Positions 1-8,800 of a stretch of 64,000 bases of DNA are shown piece by piece. The DNA comes from Burkholderia lata (GTDB taxonomy: Bacteria > Pseudomonadota > Gammaproteobacteria > Burkholderiales > Burkholderiaceae): NCBI RefSeq assembly GCF_902499335.1, contig NZ_CABVQK010000012.1, positions 224,770-288,769 on the forward strand, written 5' to 3'. Each line of letters opens with the position of its first letter. The first letter of the stretch is position 1. The position numbers and the translations under genes are program-made. The notes beneath the pieces are model-generated. The model was given only the letters and a program-made list of their open reading frames with translations. It did not search any database and was not told where the DNA came from.

Positions 1-476
1 GCTTTATCCGTGCCGAGCACGGCGACTGGTTCCACATCGAGGTTGCGGGCTATCCGGAGTACCACCCGCAAGCGCGCTCGCCGAAGGCCGATCTCGAGAA
101 CTTCGCGCGCAAGGTGAAAGCCGGCGCGAATTCCGCGATCACGCAGTACTTCTTCAACGCCGACGCGTATTTCCGCTTCGTCGACGATGCGCGCAAGCTC
201 GGCGTGGACGTGCCGATCGTGCCGGGCATCATGCCGATCACGAACTTCTCGCAGCTGATGCGCTTCTCCGAGATGTGCGGCGCCGAAGTGCCGCGCTGGG
301 TCGCGCGCCGGCTCGAGAGCTTCGGCGACGATCGCGAGTCGATCCGCGCGTTCGGCGCGGACGTCGTCACGGGCCTGTGCCAGCGTCTGATCGACGCGGG
401 CGTGCCGGGTCTGCACTTCTATACGCTGAACACGGCGGCCGCGACGCGGACGATCTGCGAACGGCTCGTCATGTAA
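1..476 (+). CDS. metF: Methylenetetrahydrofolate reductase, 3' part
   Basis: The reading frame is open from base 3 and ends with TAA at 474-476; the 5' part lies outside the window, so about 157 C-terminal residues are visible. The residues ITQYFFNADAYFRFVDD followed by VPIVPGIMPI and the ending FYTLNTAAATRTICERL are typical of the C-terminal half of bacterial MetF. The enzyme is the cytosolic FAD-dependent reductase that turns 5,10-methylene-THF into 5-methyl-THF for methionine synthesis. A strong terminator follows 27 bases after the stop, so metF is the last gene of its transcript. Identification is from sequence recognition. Confidence 0.93.
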   Translation, partial: FIRAEHGDWFHIEVAGYPEYHPQARSPKADLENFARKVKAGANSAITQYFFNADAYFRFVDDARKLGVDVPIVPGIMPITNFSQLMRFSEMCGAEVPRWVARRLESFGDDRESIRAFGADVVTGLCQRLIDAGVPGLHFYTLNTAAATRTICERLVM

Positions 477-502
477 GCGCGCTCACGCGATTGCATGCGT
501 CA

Positions 503-538
503 AAGCCCCGTCGGCAAAACCGGCGGGGCTTTTTTTTC
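503..538 (+). terminator. Rho-independent terminator after metF
   Basis: AAGCCCCG and CGGGGCTT arms (with TCGGCAAAACCGG between them folding further) are followed by a run of eight T. It closes the metF transcript and separates it from the convergent amidase gene. Confidence 0.88.
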
Positions 539-569
539 GATGACTGCGGAGCGGAGCGGGGCGCGAGCG

Positions 570-2048
570 TCAGCGCTGCGCGTGCATCAGCGGCGGGCGG
601 CGGTCGAACCACGGCCGCGCCTGCTCGAGCTGCCGCGCGAGCCGGAGCAGCAGCCCGTCGTCGGTGTGGCGGGCGACGAACTGCACGCCGATCGGCAGCC
701 CGCGCGCGTTCCAGTAGAGCGGCACCGACATCGCCGGCTGGCCGGTCAGGTTGAACAGCTCGGTGCAGCCGGCCCACGTGAACGCCTTTTCCGACGATCT
801 CGCGAGCATTTCCTTCAGCAGCGGCTTCACCGGCAGCGCGGCGAGCACCTTCATCTGCGTCGCTTCGAACGGCGTCGGCTGCAATTCGCCGATCTTCACC
901 GGCGGGCCCGCGAGCGACGCGCACAGGATCGCGTCGTAGCGCGACACGAGGCCGGCCACCTGCACGGTGATCTGGCGCTGCCATTCGAGCACGTCCGGCA
1001 GGCGCGTGCGTGCGAGGCGCCGGCCGACCACGGCCATCGCCCACGTCGCGGCTTCGAATTCGCCGCGCTTCGGCGTGCGGCCGGTCAGCGCGCGCGCACC
1101 GAGCACCATCTCCTCGGCGATCGTCGCCCATAGCGTGAGGAAGGTTTCGGCCGCGCGCGCGTAGTTGACGTGCAGCGTCGCCGGCTCGACATGGTGGCCG
1201 AGCGATTCGAGCAGCGCGGCCGCATCGTCGAGCGCCGCGCGCGTGTCGTCGGCGAGTGCCGGCGCGAGCATCGGGTCGAGCACGAGGCCGATCCGCAGCG
1301 GGCCGGGTGGTGTGTCGAGCTCGCCGAGGAATGTGCCGGGTGCGCCGGCCGGCAAGGTCTGGCCGGTCGTCACGTCGAGCAGCAGCGCGCTGTCGCGTAC
1401 ACTGCGCGTGACCGCATGCTGGACGACCAGCTCGCCGTTCGACGGCAGGTCGACGAGTACCGGGTTGCGGCTCGGCTTCAGGCCGAACAGCCCGCAGCAC
1501 GACGCCGGAATGCGGATCGAGCCGCCGCCGTCGGACGCATGCGCGATCGGTACGATGCCGGCCGCGACGGCCGCCGCTGCACCGCCGCTCGAACCGCCAG
1601 GCGTGTGGTCGAGATTCCACGGGTTGCGGCACGCGCCGAACAGTTCGGGTTCCGTGTACGGCATCTGGCCGATCTCCGACGTGTTGGTCTTGCCGAACAC
1701 GTTGAGACCGGCTGCGCGGCTTCGCGCGATCACCGGCGAATCGTCGGTGGGCACGAAATACCGGTAGTGCCGGCTGCCCATCGACAGCGGCAGCCCGGCG
1801 ACCGCCGCGCCGAGATCCTTCACGAGATAGGGAACGCCGGCGAACGGCGCGTCGGCACCGCTGTCGGGCATGGCGGCCGCACGCTGGCGGGCGGCTTCGT
1901 AGTCCTGCAGCACGATCGCGTTGATCGCGCTGTTGACCGCTTCGGCCTGGCCGATCGCGGCGTCGAGCAGTTCGCGCGGGCTCGCCTTGCGTTCACGCAC
2001 CAGTGCGGCGAGGCCGATCGCGTCGTGCGCGAGATAGTCCGAGTGCAT
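570..2048 (-). CDS. Amidase signature family hydrolase
   Basis: 492 residues. The amidase signature GGSSGGAAAAVAAG sits at about 151-164, with the expected Lys (VKDLG, Lys77), the cis-serine in the GGSS stretch (153/154) and the nucleophile Ser177 in DGGGSIRIP, so the Ser-cisSer-Lys triad is complete. The family hydrolyses carboxamides; the layout resembles 6-aminohexanoate cyclic dimer hydrolase-type amidases, but the substrate cannot be told. I chose the ATG at 2048 because GGGGGTGA lies 6 bases upstream; the frame stays open 14 codons further without a ribosome site. It stands alone between metF (convergent) and a hydrolase gene on the same strand. Confidence 0.9.
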   Translation of the reverse strand: MHSDYLAHDAIGLAALVRERKASPRELLDAAIGQAEAVNSAINAIVLQDYEAARQRAAAMPDSGADAPFAGVPYLVKDLGAAVAGLPLSMGSRHYRYFVPTDDSPVIARSRAAGLNVFGKTNTSEIGQMPYTEPELFGACRNPWNLDHTPGGSSGGAAAAVAAGIVPIAHASDGGGSIRIPASCCGLFGLKPSRNPVLVDLPSNGELVVQHAVTRSVRDSALLLDVTTGQTLPAGAPGTFLGELDTPPGPLRIGLVLDPMLAPALADDTRAALDDAAALLESLGHHVEPATLHVNYARAAETFLTLWATIAEEMVLGARALTGRTPKRGEFEAATWAMAVVGRRLARTRLPDVLEWQRQITVQVAGLVSRYDAILCASLAGPPVKIGELQPTPFEATQMKVLAALPVKPLLKEMLARSSEKAFTWAGCTELFNLTGQPAMSVPLYWNARGLPIGVQFVARHTDDGLLLRLARQLEQARPWFDRRPPLMHAQR

Positions 2049-2129
2049 CGCAGTCACCCCCGTTGTGACTCGTGGCGATGACAGCAGCATAACGCGGGCC
2101 CGGTGCGCGGGGCCCGCGACCGGCCGATT

Positions 2130-2822
2130 TTAGAGGTGCTCGGCGAGGAAGGTCAGCGTGCGGCCGTGCGCGAGCGCCGATGCGCGCTGGTTGTACGACG
2201 CGCGGTCCGTGCAGTTGAAGCCGTGCTCGGCGCCCGGATACACGTGGAACGACGCATGGCCGTGGCCGGCGAACGCGGCCTTCACCTGGTCGACGGCCGT
2301 GAGCGGGATCCCGTGGTCGTTTTCCGCGTAGTGGAACAGGATCGGCTGCGTGACCTTGCCGGCGAGGTCGAGCGCGTTCTGGATGCCGCCGCCGTAGTAG
2401 GCCACTGCCGCGTCGATCTTGCCGGTCGCGGCTGCGCGGTACGCGAGCTGGCCGCCGAAGCAGTAGCCGATCGCGGCGATCTTGCCGGCCACTTCGGGGC
2501 GCGCCCGCAGTGCATCGGCTGCCGCGCCGATGTCCGCGACCGCGAGACCCACGTCGGTCTTTTTCATCAACTCGATGCCTTTGTCGCGATCCGCGCCTTC
2601 GTAGGTCAGCTCGACGCGCGGCTGCGTGCGCCAGAACACGTCCGGCGCGAGCGCGACGAAGCCGTCGGACGCGTACTGGTCGGCGACTGCGCGGATGTGC
2701 GAGTTCACGCCGAAGATCTCCTGGATGATGATGACGGCAGGGCCTTTGCCGCGCTTGGGCAGCGCGAGATAGCCGCCGAAGCTGTCGTTACCGGCGGGGA
2801 TGTCGATCCATTGGGCAGTCAC
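2130..2822 (-). CDS. Dienelactone hydrolase family protein
   Basis: 230 residues, the normal size for this alpha/beta hydrolase family. The catalytic triad is visible as Cys121 (GYCFGG), Asp169 (AENDH) and His200 (EHGFNC). The N-terminus has no signal peptide, so it is cytosolic. Classical members open dienelactone to maleylacetate in chlorocatechol degradation, but this copy has no catabolic neighbours and its substrate is unknown. The start codon is GTG (2820-2822) with AGGAG 9 bases upstream. The amidase gene follows on the same strand after about 80 bases. Confidence 0.9.
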   Translation of the reverse strand: MTAQWIDIPAGNDSFGGYLALPKRGKGPAVIIIQEIFGVNSHIRAVADQYASDGFVALAPDVFWRTQPRVELTYEGADRDKGIELMKKTDVGLAVADIGAAADALRARPEVAGKIAAIGYCFGGQLAYRAAATGKIDAAVAYYGGGIQNALDLAGKVTQPILFHYAENDHGIPLTAVDQVKAAFAGHGHASFHVYPGAEHGFNCTDRASYNQRASALAHGRTLTFLAEHL

Positions 2823-3044
2823 GTTCTGAACTCCTGGCGAACGGGGTGCGCGATGCGCGCCCCGGGGGGAAGAGGGCGGCCTAGTGTGCCACCGATCGTG
2901 TGACGGTGCAGCGCACGCGCCTGCTTCTCGCGCAGCGATCGTTTCGATCTCGATTATTCATTTTTCGGCGCTGCGGCGCTTCGATAGAGTCGAAGTGCCC
3001 GCCTTTACAAAGCGCTTTCGCGCATCGTCATCGAAGGATTCGCC

Positions 3045-4124
3045 ATGTCTGCCCGTCTGTTTTCCACGCCCTTTTCCGAACGCTTCGGCCTGCGCCTGCC
3101 GCTCGTGCAGGCGCCGATGGTCGGCGCGACCACGACCGCGATGGTCGCCGCCGCGTCGAATGCCGGCGCGCTCGGCAGTCTCGGCGCAGCCGCGTTCGCG
3201 CCCGAGCGCCTCGCGACCGAAGTCGAAGCCATCCGCGCGGCGACCGATCGCCCGTTCGCGATCAACCTGTTCGTGCTGCCGGACGCCGCGCCCGACGCGG
3301 CGACCGTCGCCCGCGCGCTGACCGCGATCGACCCGCTGAATGCGGCGCTCGGTTTGCCGCCGGGCACCGCGCCCGCACGCTACGCGCCCGACTTCCGCGC
3401 ACAGCTCGATGCGCTGGTGGCGTTGCGCGTGCCCGTTGCGAGCTTCACGTTCGGCGTGCTCGATGCAGCCGACGTCGCGCGCCTGAAGGCCGCCGGCACC
3501 TACGTGATCGGCACGGCGACGCACGTGGCCGAGGGGCTCGCATGGCAGGCGGCCGGCGCCGACGCGCTGTCCGCGCAAGGCGCCGAGGCGGGCGGCCATC
3601 GCGGCACGTTCATCGGTTCCGCCGACGATGCGCTGATCGGCACGCTCGCGCTCGTGCCGCAGCTGGTCGACGCGACCGGCCTGCCGGTGCTTGCCGCGGG
3701 CGGCATCATGGACGGCCGCGGGATCGCGGCCGCGCTTGCGCTCGGCGCGCAAGGCGCTCAGCTCGGCACCGCGTTCCTCACCTGCACGGAAAGCGCGATC
3801 GCGGCGGACTGGAAGGCGCGCCTGCTCGCGAGCGCCGATACGTCGACGCAGGTCACGCGCGCAATCACCGGCCGCCACGCGCGCGGGTTGCGCAACACTT
3901 TGATGGCCCGGCTCGGCGAACGCGTGGCCGACACTGCGCCGTACCCGGTGCAGAACGCGCTCACGCAGCCGCTGCGCCAGGCCGCCGCGCGCGCGAACGA
4001 CGGCGACTACCTGTCGCTGTGGGCCGGGCAGGGCGCGCCGCTCGCGCGGCGGCGCGGCGATACACTGACGACGTCGCAGCTCGTTGCCGCACTCGATGCC
4101 GAATGGCGTGCGATAGCTGCCTGA
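3045..4124 (+). CDS. Nitronate monooxygenase (2-nitropropane dioxygenase family)
   Basis: 359 residues with the TIM-barrel FMN-binding pattern of class I nitronate monooxygenases: LPLVQAPMVG at the N-terminus, DALSAQGAEAGGHRG in the middle and VLAAGGIMDGRGIAAALALGAQGAQLGTAF for the phosphate-binding segment. The His in EAGGHRG is the usual catalytic base. The family oxidises alkyl nitronates to carbonyl compounds and nitrite using FMN and oxygen, probably as detoxification. The ATG at 3045 has GAAGGA upstream. The gene is divergent from the dienelactone hydrolase with about 220 bases between them, and appears monocistronic. Confidence 0.92.
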   Translation: MSARLFSTPFSERFGLRLPLVQAPMVGATTTAMVAAASNAGALGSLGAAAFAPERLATEVEAIRAATDRPFAINLFVLPDAAPDAATVARALTAIDPLNAALGLPPGTAPARYAPDFRAQLDALVALRVPVASFTFGVLDAADVARLKAAGTYVIGTATHVAEGLAWQAAGADALSAQGAEAGGHRGTFIGSADDALIGTLALVPQLVDATGLPVLAAGGIMDGRGIAAALALGAQGAQLGTAFLTCTESAIAADWKARLLASADTSTQVTRAITGRHARGLRNTLMARLGERVADTAPYPVQNALTQPLRQAAARANDGDYLSLWAGQGAPLARRRGDTLTTSQLVAALDAEWRAIAA

Positions 4125-4540
4125 ATCGTTCATATCGGACGACGAAACGCGCGTTGTCACGCGCGTTTCATTCAATGATCACGGGCACAAAATACCGAAT
4201 CGAAATGCCCCCGGAATGTTTTAAAACGACCTTTCGGCAAGCCGCCCGGAATTAGCGGAAACCCTTATCCGGCGGGGCTCGCAGCGATATTCGAGTAGTC
4301 ATTCCAAAGTGCGCATATCAGTAGTGTTACCACTACCCCAAAAAAGTCCCACAAATTAATTTGATCACCTACACTTGCGCGCAAGTACGGACGGGCGGCT
4401 GCTAAAAGCGGCGGTTTACACGTGCTTGAGGCCAAGTGCATGAACGATGCAACCGGCGAATCGTCCAGTGATTGCAAACACAGGGATGGCAGCGGGGCAC
4501 CGGGCGATGGCGTTTATTGGGACCGAAACTGGAGACTTAC
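4125..4540 (+). promoter_or_regulatory. Gene-free leader of the periplasmic binding protein gene, with three palindromes
   Basis: About 370 bases follow the stem-loop without a gene. Three perfect palindromes occur close together: GTAGTGTTACCACTAC (4321-4336), CAAATTAATTTG (4352-4363) and ACTTGCGCGCAAGT (4373-4386). The stretch is more AT-rich than its surroundings, which fits a promoter and operator region for the gene starting at 4541. No specific regulator can be named. Confidence 0.45.
4144..4169 (+). terminator. Stem-loop after nitronate monooxygenase gene
   Basis: Perfect 10-bp arms GAAACGCGCG and CGCGCGTTTC around TTGTCA, 20 bases after the stop codon. The T-run after the stem is weak, so it is a candidate rather than a clear intrinsic terminator. 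Confidence 0.5.
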
Positions 4541-5683
4541 ATGAATATCAAGATGCAAAAGCTGTTGCCGATCACCGCGGCCGCGATGCTGTGCGCTGCA
4601 GCTGCGGGCAACGCAGCGGCCGATCAAGTCGTCAAGATCGGCCACGTCGCGCCCTTGACGGGCGGCATTGCACACCTGGGCAAGGACAACGAAAACGGTG
4701 CACGTCTCGCAGTCGAGGAGATCAACGCCAAGGGTCTCACGGTCGGCGGCCAGAAAATCACGCTGCAACTCGACCCGCAGGATGACGCGGCCGACCCGCG
4801 GCAGGCCACGCAGGTTGCGCAGAAGCTCGTCGACGACAAGGTCGTCGCGGTGGTCGGCCACCTGAACTCGGGCACGTCGATCCCGGCCTCGAAGATCTAC
4901 AGCGATGCGGGCATCGTGCAGATCTCGCCGTCGGCGACCAACCCGGCCTACACGCAGCAGGGCTTCAAGACCACGTACCGCGTGGTGGCCACCGATGCGC
5001 AGCAGGGCCCGGCACTCGCGAACTACGCGCACTCGAAGGGCATCAAGAGCGTGGCCGTGGTCGACGATTCGACCGCCTACGGCCAGGGTCTCGCGAACGA
5101 GTTCGAGAAGAAGGCCAAGGCGCTCGGCCTGAAGGTGGTGTCGCATGACGCGACGAACGACAAGGCGGTCGACTTCCGCGCGATTCTGACCAAGATCAAG
5201 GGCGAGAATCCGGACGCGATCATGTACGGCGGCATGGACGCCACCGGCGGCCCGTTCGCGAAACAGGCGAAGCAGCTGGGCCTGCGCGCGAAGATCTTCG
5301 CGGGCGACGGCGTGTGCACGGAAAAGCTGGCCGACCTGGCCGGCGACGCGACCGACAACGTGGTGTGCTCGGAAGCCGGTGCTTCGCTCGAGAAGATGTC
5401 GGGCGGCGCGGCGTTCAAGGCGAAGTACGAGAAGCGCTTCGGCCAGCCGATCCAGATCTACGCACCGTTCACGTATGACGCCGTGTACATCATCGTCGAT
5501 GCGATGAAGCGCTCGAACTCGACGGATCCGGCGAAGATCCTCGCCGCGATGCCGGCGACGAACTACTCGGGCGTGATCGGCACGACGACCTTCGACTCGA
5601 AGGGCGACCTGCAGCACGGCGTGATCTCGCTGTACAACTACAAGAACGGCAAGAAGTCGCTGCTCGACGAAGTGAAGATGTAA
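4541..5683 (+). CDS. Branched-chain amino acid ABC transporter, substrate-binding protein
   Basis: 380 residues beginning with a clear signal peptide (MNIKMQKLLPITAAAML, cleaved near AAA-DQ). The mature part follows the LivK/type 1 periplasmic binding fold: VKIGHVAPLTGG, then ISPSATNPAYT and YAPFTYDAVYIIVDAM. It should bind a branched-chain or related amino acid in the periplasm and hand it to a LivHMGF-type transporter. No permease or ATPase genes are adjacent, so it is an orphan receptor here. ATG 4541 is preceded by GGAG; an upstream in-frame extension would remove the signal peptide and is rejected. A perfect terminator follows. Confidence 0.94.
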   Translation: MNIKMQKLLPITAAAMLCAAAAGNAAADQVVKIGHVAPLTGGIAHLGKDNENGARLAVEEINAKGLTVGGQKITLQLDPQDDAADPRQATQVAQKLVDDKVVAVVGHLNSGTSIPASKIYSDAGIVQISPSATNPAYTQQGFKTTYRVVATDAQQGPALANYAHSKGIKSVAVVDDSTAYGQGLANEFEKKAKALGLKVVSHDATNDKAVDFRAILTKIKGENPDAIMYGGMDATGGPFAKQAKQLGLRAKIFAGDGVCTEKLADLAGDATDNVVCSEAGASLEKMSGGAAFKAKYEKRFGQPIQIYAPFTYDAVYIIVDAMKRSNSTDPAKILAAMPATNYSGVIGTTTFDSKGDLQHGVISLYNYKNGKKSLLDEVKM

Positions 5684-5709
5684 CCAGACAAGCGGTCAAC
5701 AGAAGGGGT

Positions 5710-5750
5710 GAAAGCGCGCATGCGGCAACGCATGCGCGCTTTCTTTTTTT
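5710..5750 (+). terminator. Strong intrinsic terminator
   Basis: A perfect 15-bp stem (5710-5724 and 5729-5743) closed by a GCAA tetraloop is followed by seven T. It ends the binding-protein transcript. Confidence 0.95.
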
Positions 5751-5772
5751 GGCCGGCGCCTGCCGCGCCCCG

Positions 5773-7002
5773 TCAGATCTTCAGCCGCGCGAGCACCTTC
5801 GGTGCGACGGCTGCGACGAGCGCCGCGCACAGCGCGACGACGGACAGCCCGATCGTCAGGTTCGAGGCTTGCGCGACGGCGCCGATCACGACCGGACCGA
5901 ACAGCATGCCGAAATACGCGAGCCCGGCCACGTGCGCGAGCCCTTCGGCCGCATGGATGCCTTTCACGCGCGCGGCGGCCGCGAACAGTACCGGCATCAT
6001 GTTCGCGAGGCCGAGGCCCATCAGCGTGAAGCCGGTCAGCACCGTTGCCGAATACGGCAGCAGCAGCGCGCCGATCATCCCAGCACAGGCGAGCGACGCG
6101 CTCGCGAACACGAGCTGCGGCGCGCCGAAGCGGGCGCGCACGGCGTCGCCCGCGAAGCGCGCGATGGCCATCCCGCCCGAGAACGCCGCATAGGCGGCGC
6201 TGGCGAGCGCGGGGCTCGCCGCGACGACGTCGCGCATGTAGACCGTCGCCCAGTCGTACATTGCGCCTTCGGCGATCAGCGCGACGAGCGCGATGCCGCC
6301 GAGCATCCACAAGGCCGGCGAGCGCCAGCGGTTGCCGCCGCCGTGCGCGTGTTCGTGGTGCGGCACATGCGGCAGCACGGCCGGGCTGGCGACCACGAGC
6401 ACCGTCGCGCTGGTCGCTGCCGCGAGCGCGAGATGCACGGCCGGCGCCATGCCGGCCGACAGCAGCGCGCCGCCGGCGGCCGCGCCTGCCATCCCGCCGA
6501 TGCTGAACATGCCGTGCAGCGACGACATGATCGGCCTGCCGATCGCGATTTCGACCGCGCTGGCCTCGGCGTTCATCGCGACGTCGAGCGTCGCCATCGA
6601 GAAGCCGAACAGCGCGAGCACGGCGAGCAGCATCGCGTAGTCGGGCACGACGAGGATCAGCGCCGCGCAGGCCGACATCACGAGCCCGCCCGCCAGGCAC
6701 GCGGTGCGCGAGCCGACGCGCGCAATCCAGCGCGCGATGGTCAGCATCGCGGCGATCGACCCGACGGCGACCGCGAACAGCGCGATCGACAGCAGCCCGG
6801 GGCTCAGCGCGAACTTGTCGCGCACGGTCGGCACGTGGACGCCCCACGACGCGAACATCATGCCGGCGACGAAGAACAGCGCCATCGACGCCACGCGCGC
6901 GCGCTGGCGGGCCGGTAGCGACAGCACGCGATGCGCGTCGGGTGGCGCGGCGAACGGGGACGACGATTCGGGGGAGGAGGATTCGGACACGATAACGCTC
7001 AT
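5773..7002 (-). CDS. MFS transporter (YbjJ-like)
   Basis: 409 residues with about twelve hydrophobic segments; a polar N-terminal tail of some 35 residues precedes the first membrane span. A histidine-rich cytoplasmic loop (PHVPHHEHAHGGG) separates the two six-helix halves. The pattern ATLDVAMNAEASAVE and the segment SSLHGMFSIGG are typical of the YbjJ-type MFS subfamily. Substrate unknown; export is likely. The ATG at 7002 is preferred over a TTG one codon upstream; the ribosome site is weak. The gene converges with the binding-protein gene across the terminator at 5710. Confidence 0.87.
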   Translation of the reverse strand: MSVIVSESSSPESSSPFAAPPDAHRVLSLPARQRARVASMALFFVAGMMFASWGVHVPTVRDKFALSPGLLSIALFAVAVGSIAAMLTIARWIARVGSRTACLAGGLVMSACAALILVVPDYAMLLAVLALFGFSMATLDVAMNAEASAVEIAIGRPIMSSLHGMFSIGGMAGAAAGGALLSAGMAPAVHLALAAATSATVLVVASPAVLPHVPHHEHAHGGGNRWRSPALWMLGGIALVALIAEGAMYDWATVYMRDVVAASPALASAAYAAFSGGMAIARFAGDAVRARFGAPQLVFASASLACAGMIGALLLPYSATVLTGFTLMGLGLANMMPVLFAAAARVKGIHAAEGLAHVAGLAYFGMLFGPVVIGAVAQASNLTIGLSVVALCAALVAAVAPKVLARLKI

Positions 7003-7239
7003 CAAAAGAAATGCACGGACGCACGCGGCGCCCGTCGGATCCGTCCGATTCTATCGAACCGCTTACGATCCTGCCGGGCGATGGCCGTTCGGCCGATGAT
7101 CCGGCGATTACCCGGCGACCCGCGTTCGGCCGCATCGACTGCATAGGCCGTTCGACCGATACGCGGCGCACCGCGCCCGCGGGTAACATCGAAGCGCATG
7201 GCGTGCCCGGCACGCCGCCCTTCGACCGCAGGAGTCCTC

Positions 7240-7899
7240 TTGAACATCGATCCCGCTCTCGCCCTGCATCTGCTGCACCGCTGCGCGCTCGGCACGCTCG
7301 CCACCCATGCGCGCGATCCGCAGGGTTTCCCGTATCCGACGGTCGTCCCGTTTGCACCCGATGCAAGCCATCGTCCCGTGATCCTCGTCAGCGGCCTCGC
7401 GGAGCACACGCGCAATCTGGCCGCCGATCCGCGCGCGGGCTTCCTCGTCGTCGACGCGCCCGGCGGCGACGTGCTGAACGCCGAGCGCGCGACGCTGCTC
7501 GGCCGGTTCGTGTCGCTCGGCAGCGATCCGCACGTCACCGCGCGCTACTGTCGGTATGAGCCGGACGCCGCGCGCTATCTCGCGCTCGGCGATTTCACGT
7601 TCTGGGCGCTCGACGTCGAGCGGCTGCGCTATATCGGCGGCTTCGGGCGCATGGGCTGGGTCGACGGCACGCATCTCGATGCGCTGCCGCCGCTCGTGTT
7701 CGACGAGGAACAGGCGTTGTGGGACGCGTACGATGCCGGCGCTGCGCGCCGCGACGGGCTCGAATTGCTCGGCGTCGATCGCCACGGCGCCGACTGGCGA
7801 CATGACGGCCGCCGCGTGCGCACGCCGTTTGATACGCCATTGGCCGATGCGGGCGCATTGCGCGAGCGGCTGATTGCGTGCGCACGGGATGTGACGTGA
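7240..7899 (+). CDS. HugZ/pyridoxamine 5'-phosphate oxidase-like protein
   Basis: About 219 residues. The split-barrel flavin-binding fold is indicated by ALGTLATHARDPQGFPYPTVVPFA, then GLAEHTRNLAADPRAGFLV and FTFWALDVERLRYIGGFGRMGWV. This pattern is that of HugZ-like haem-utilisation proteins and CREG-type proteins; the exact role is not clear. I place the start at TTG 7240 because AGGAG lies 5 bases before it; an in-frame ATG at 7198 has no ribosome site and would add 14 unconserved residues. The gene is divergent from the MFS gene with about 240 bases between. Confidence 0.8.
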   Translation: MNIDPALALHLLHRCALGTLATHARDPQGFPYPTVVPFAPDASHRPVILVSGLAEHTRNLAADPRAGFLVVDAPGGDVLNAERATLLGRFVSLGSDPHVTARYCRYEPDAARYLALGDFTFWALDVERLRYIGGFGRMGWVDGTHLDALPPLVFDEEQALWDAYDAGAARRDGLELLGVDRHGADWRHDGRRVRTPFDTPLADAGALRERLIACARDVT

Positions 7900-8265
7900 C
7901 GTCGCGGATACCGTCTTGTCCGCGCTTTGCCCGTTTAGCGAGCCGCGCCATCCGATTTTCGTAAAGCTGTCGTCCTATGAAAGCTTTGATTTTTCTGAAT
8001 GCAGGGTAATTGCGTATGTTGATAGACCTAATAGCCAATGGCTAATGTCCTAATCTCTGTGTAGGAACGTAAAAATTTGAGAAAAGGCCGCGACCGGTCA
8101 AAATGACACGAGTGAATTTCAATTCATCTCGGGATTTTCATGAATCTCGCTTCTATCAAATCTTTTTTGTGCTAATCTCTGCCTTCGAAAATCCGAGGCA
8201 CATATATTTCAAGAATGGTGAGCTGGCTGCAGACCGGCGCCATTGGTCAGATAGAAAGGGAAACT
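7900..8265 (+). promoter_or_regulatory. AT-rich leader of the H-NS family gene
   Basis: 366 bases without a convincing gene. Composition shifts to AT-rich stretches unlike the flanking coding DNA, for example around 7970-8060 and 8100-8200. This is typical of the long upstream regions of H-NS-type genes, which are often autoregulated by binding to their own AT-rich leader. No promoter hexamers stand out clearly enough to assign. Confidence 0.5.
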
Positions 8266-8559
8266 ATGTCTTCTTACAAGGACCTGCTGGCCCAGCGGGA
8301 GAAGCTGGAGAAGCAAATCGAAGAAGCGAAGTCGCGTGAATACGCTGAAGTGCTGAATGACGTGAAGCAGAAAATTGCCGACTACGGCTTTTCGCTCGCC
8401 GAACTCGGTCTCAGCCGCGCGAAGGCAGGTAAGGTTGGCCGTCCGCGTGCAGGCGTTGCCGCGAAATACCGCGATCCGGAAACGGGCGCGACGTGGTCGG
8501 GCCGCGGCAAGCCGCCGCGCTGGATCGCCGGCAAGAACCGCGAACAGTTTGCAATTTAA
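8266..8559 (+). CDS. H-NS histone family DNA-binding protein
   Basis: 97 residues. An N-terminal coiled-coil region rich in Glu and Lys (residues 5-40) should mediate oligomerisation, a linker follows, and the C-terminal DNA-binding domain contains YRDPETGATWSGRGKPPRW (68-86), the beta-proteobacterial version of the H-NS core motif. The protein binds curved AT-rich DNA in the nucleoid and silences foreign genes. ATG 8266 follows AAAGGG; 17 upstream in-frame codons lack a ribosome site. The gene has its own AT-rich leader and terminator. Confidence 0.93.
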   Translation: MSSYKDLLAQREKLEKQIEEAKSREYAEVLNDVKQKIADYGFSLAELGLSRAKAGKVGRPRAGVAAKYRDPETGATWSGRGKPPRWIAGKNREQFAI

Positions 8560-8587
8560 GTGTTTGTTTAAGTTGCCTGCGCTTCAA

Positions 8588-8626
8588 AAGAGCCGCGTGT
8601 CCGTTAAGGAGCGCGGCTTTTTTGTT
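8588..8626 (+). terminator. Intrinsic terminator after H-NS family gene
   Basis: Arms AGCCGCG (8591-8597) and CGCGGCT (8612-8618) are followed by six T, 30 bases after the stop codon. Confidence 0.85.
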
Positions 8627-8800
8627 TTCAGCGGTCGCCATGCACATCGCGCTGTCATGAAAATGTAATAATCCGGTGTGAATGGAAATGCGACCCGTTC
8701 GCATAAGCGATTGATTTAAATAAGAAATTTGTGGGTATTGGCGGGGTTCGCGGGGCGCCCTTGATAGAATTGGGTATCGCACACCGATATCCAATATTTC

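Noticed and set aside
2103..2903. Long plus-strand frame opposite the dienelactone hydrolase gene, and similar antisense frames throughout
   Set aside because: High GC content opens long antisense frames; their Arg/Ala-rich translations and the intact motifs on the opposite strand mark them as shadows.
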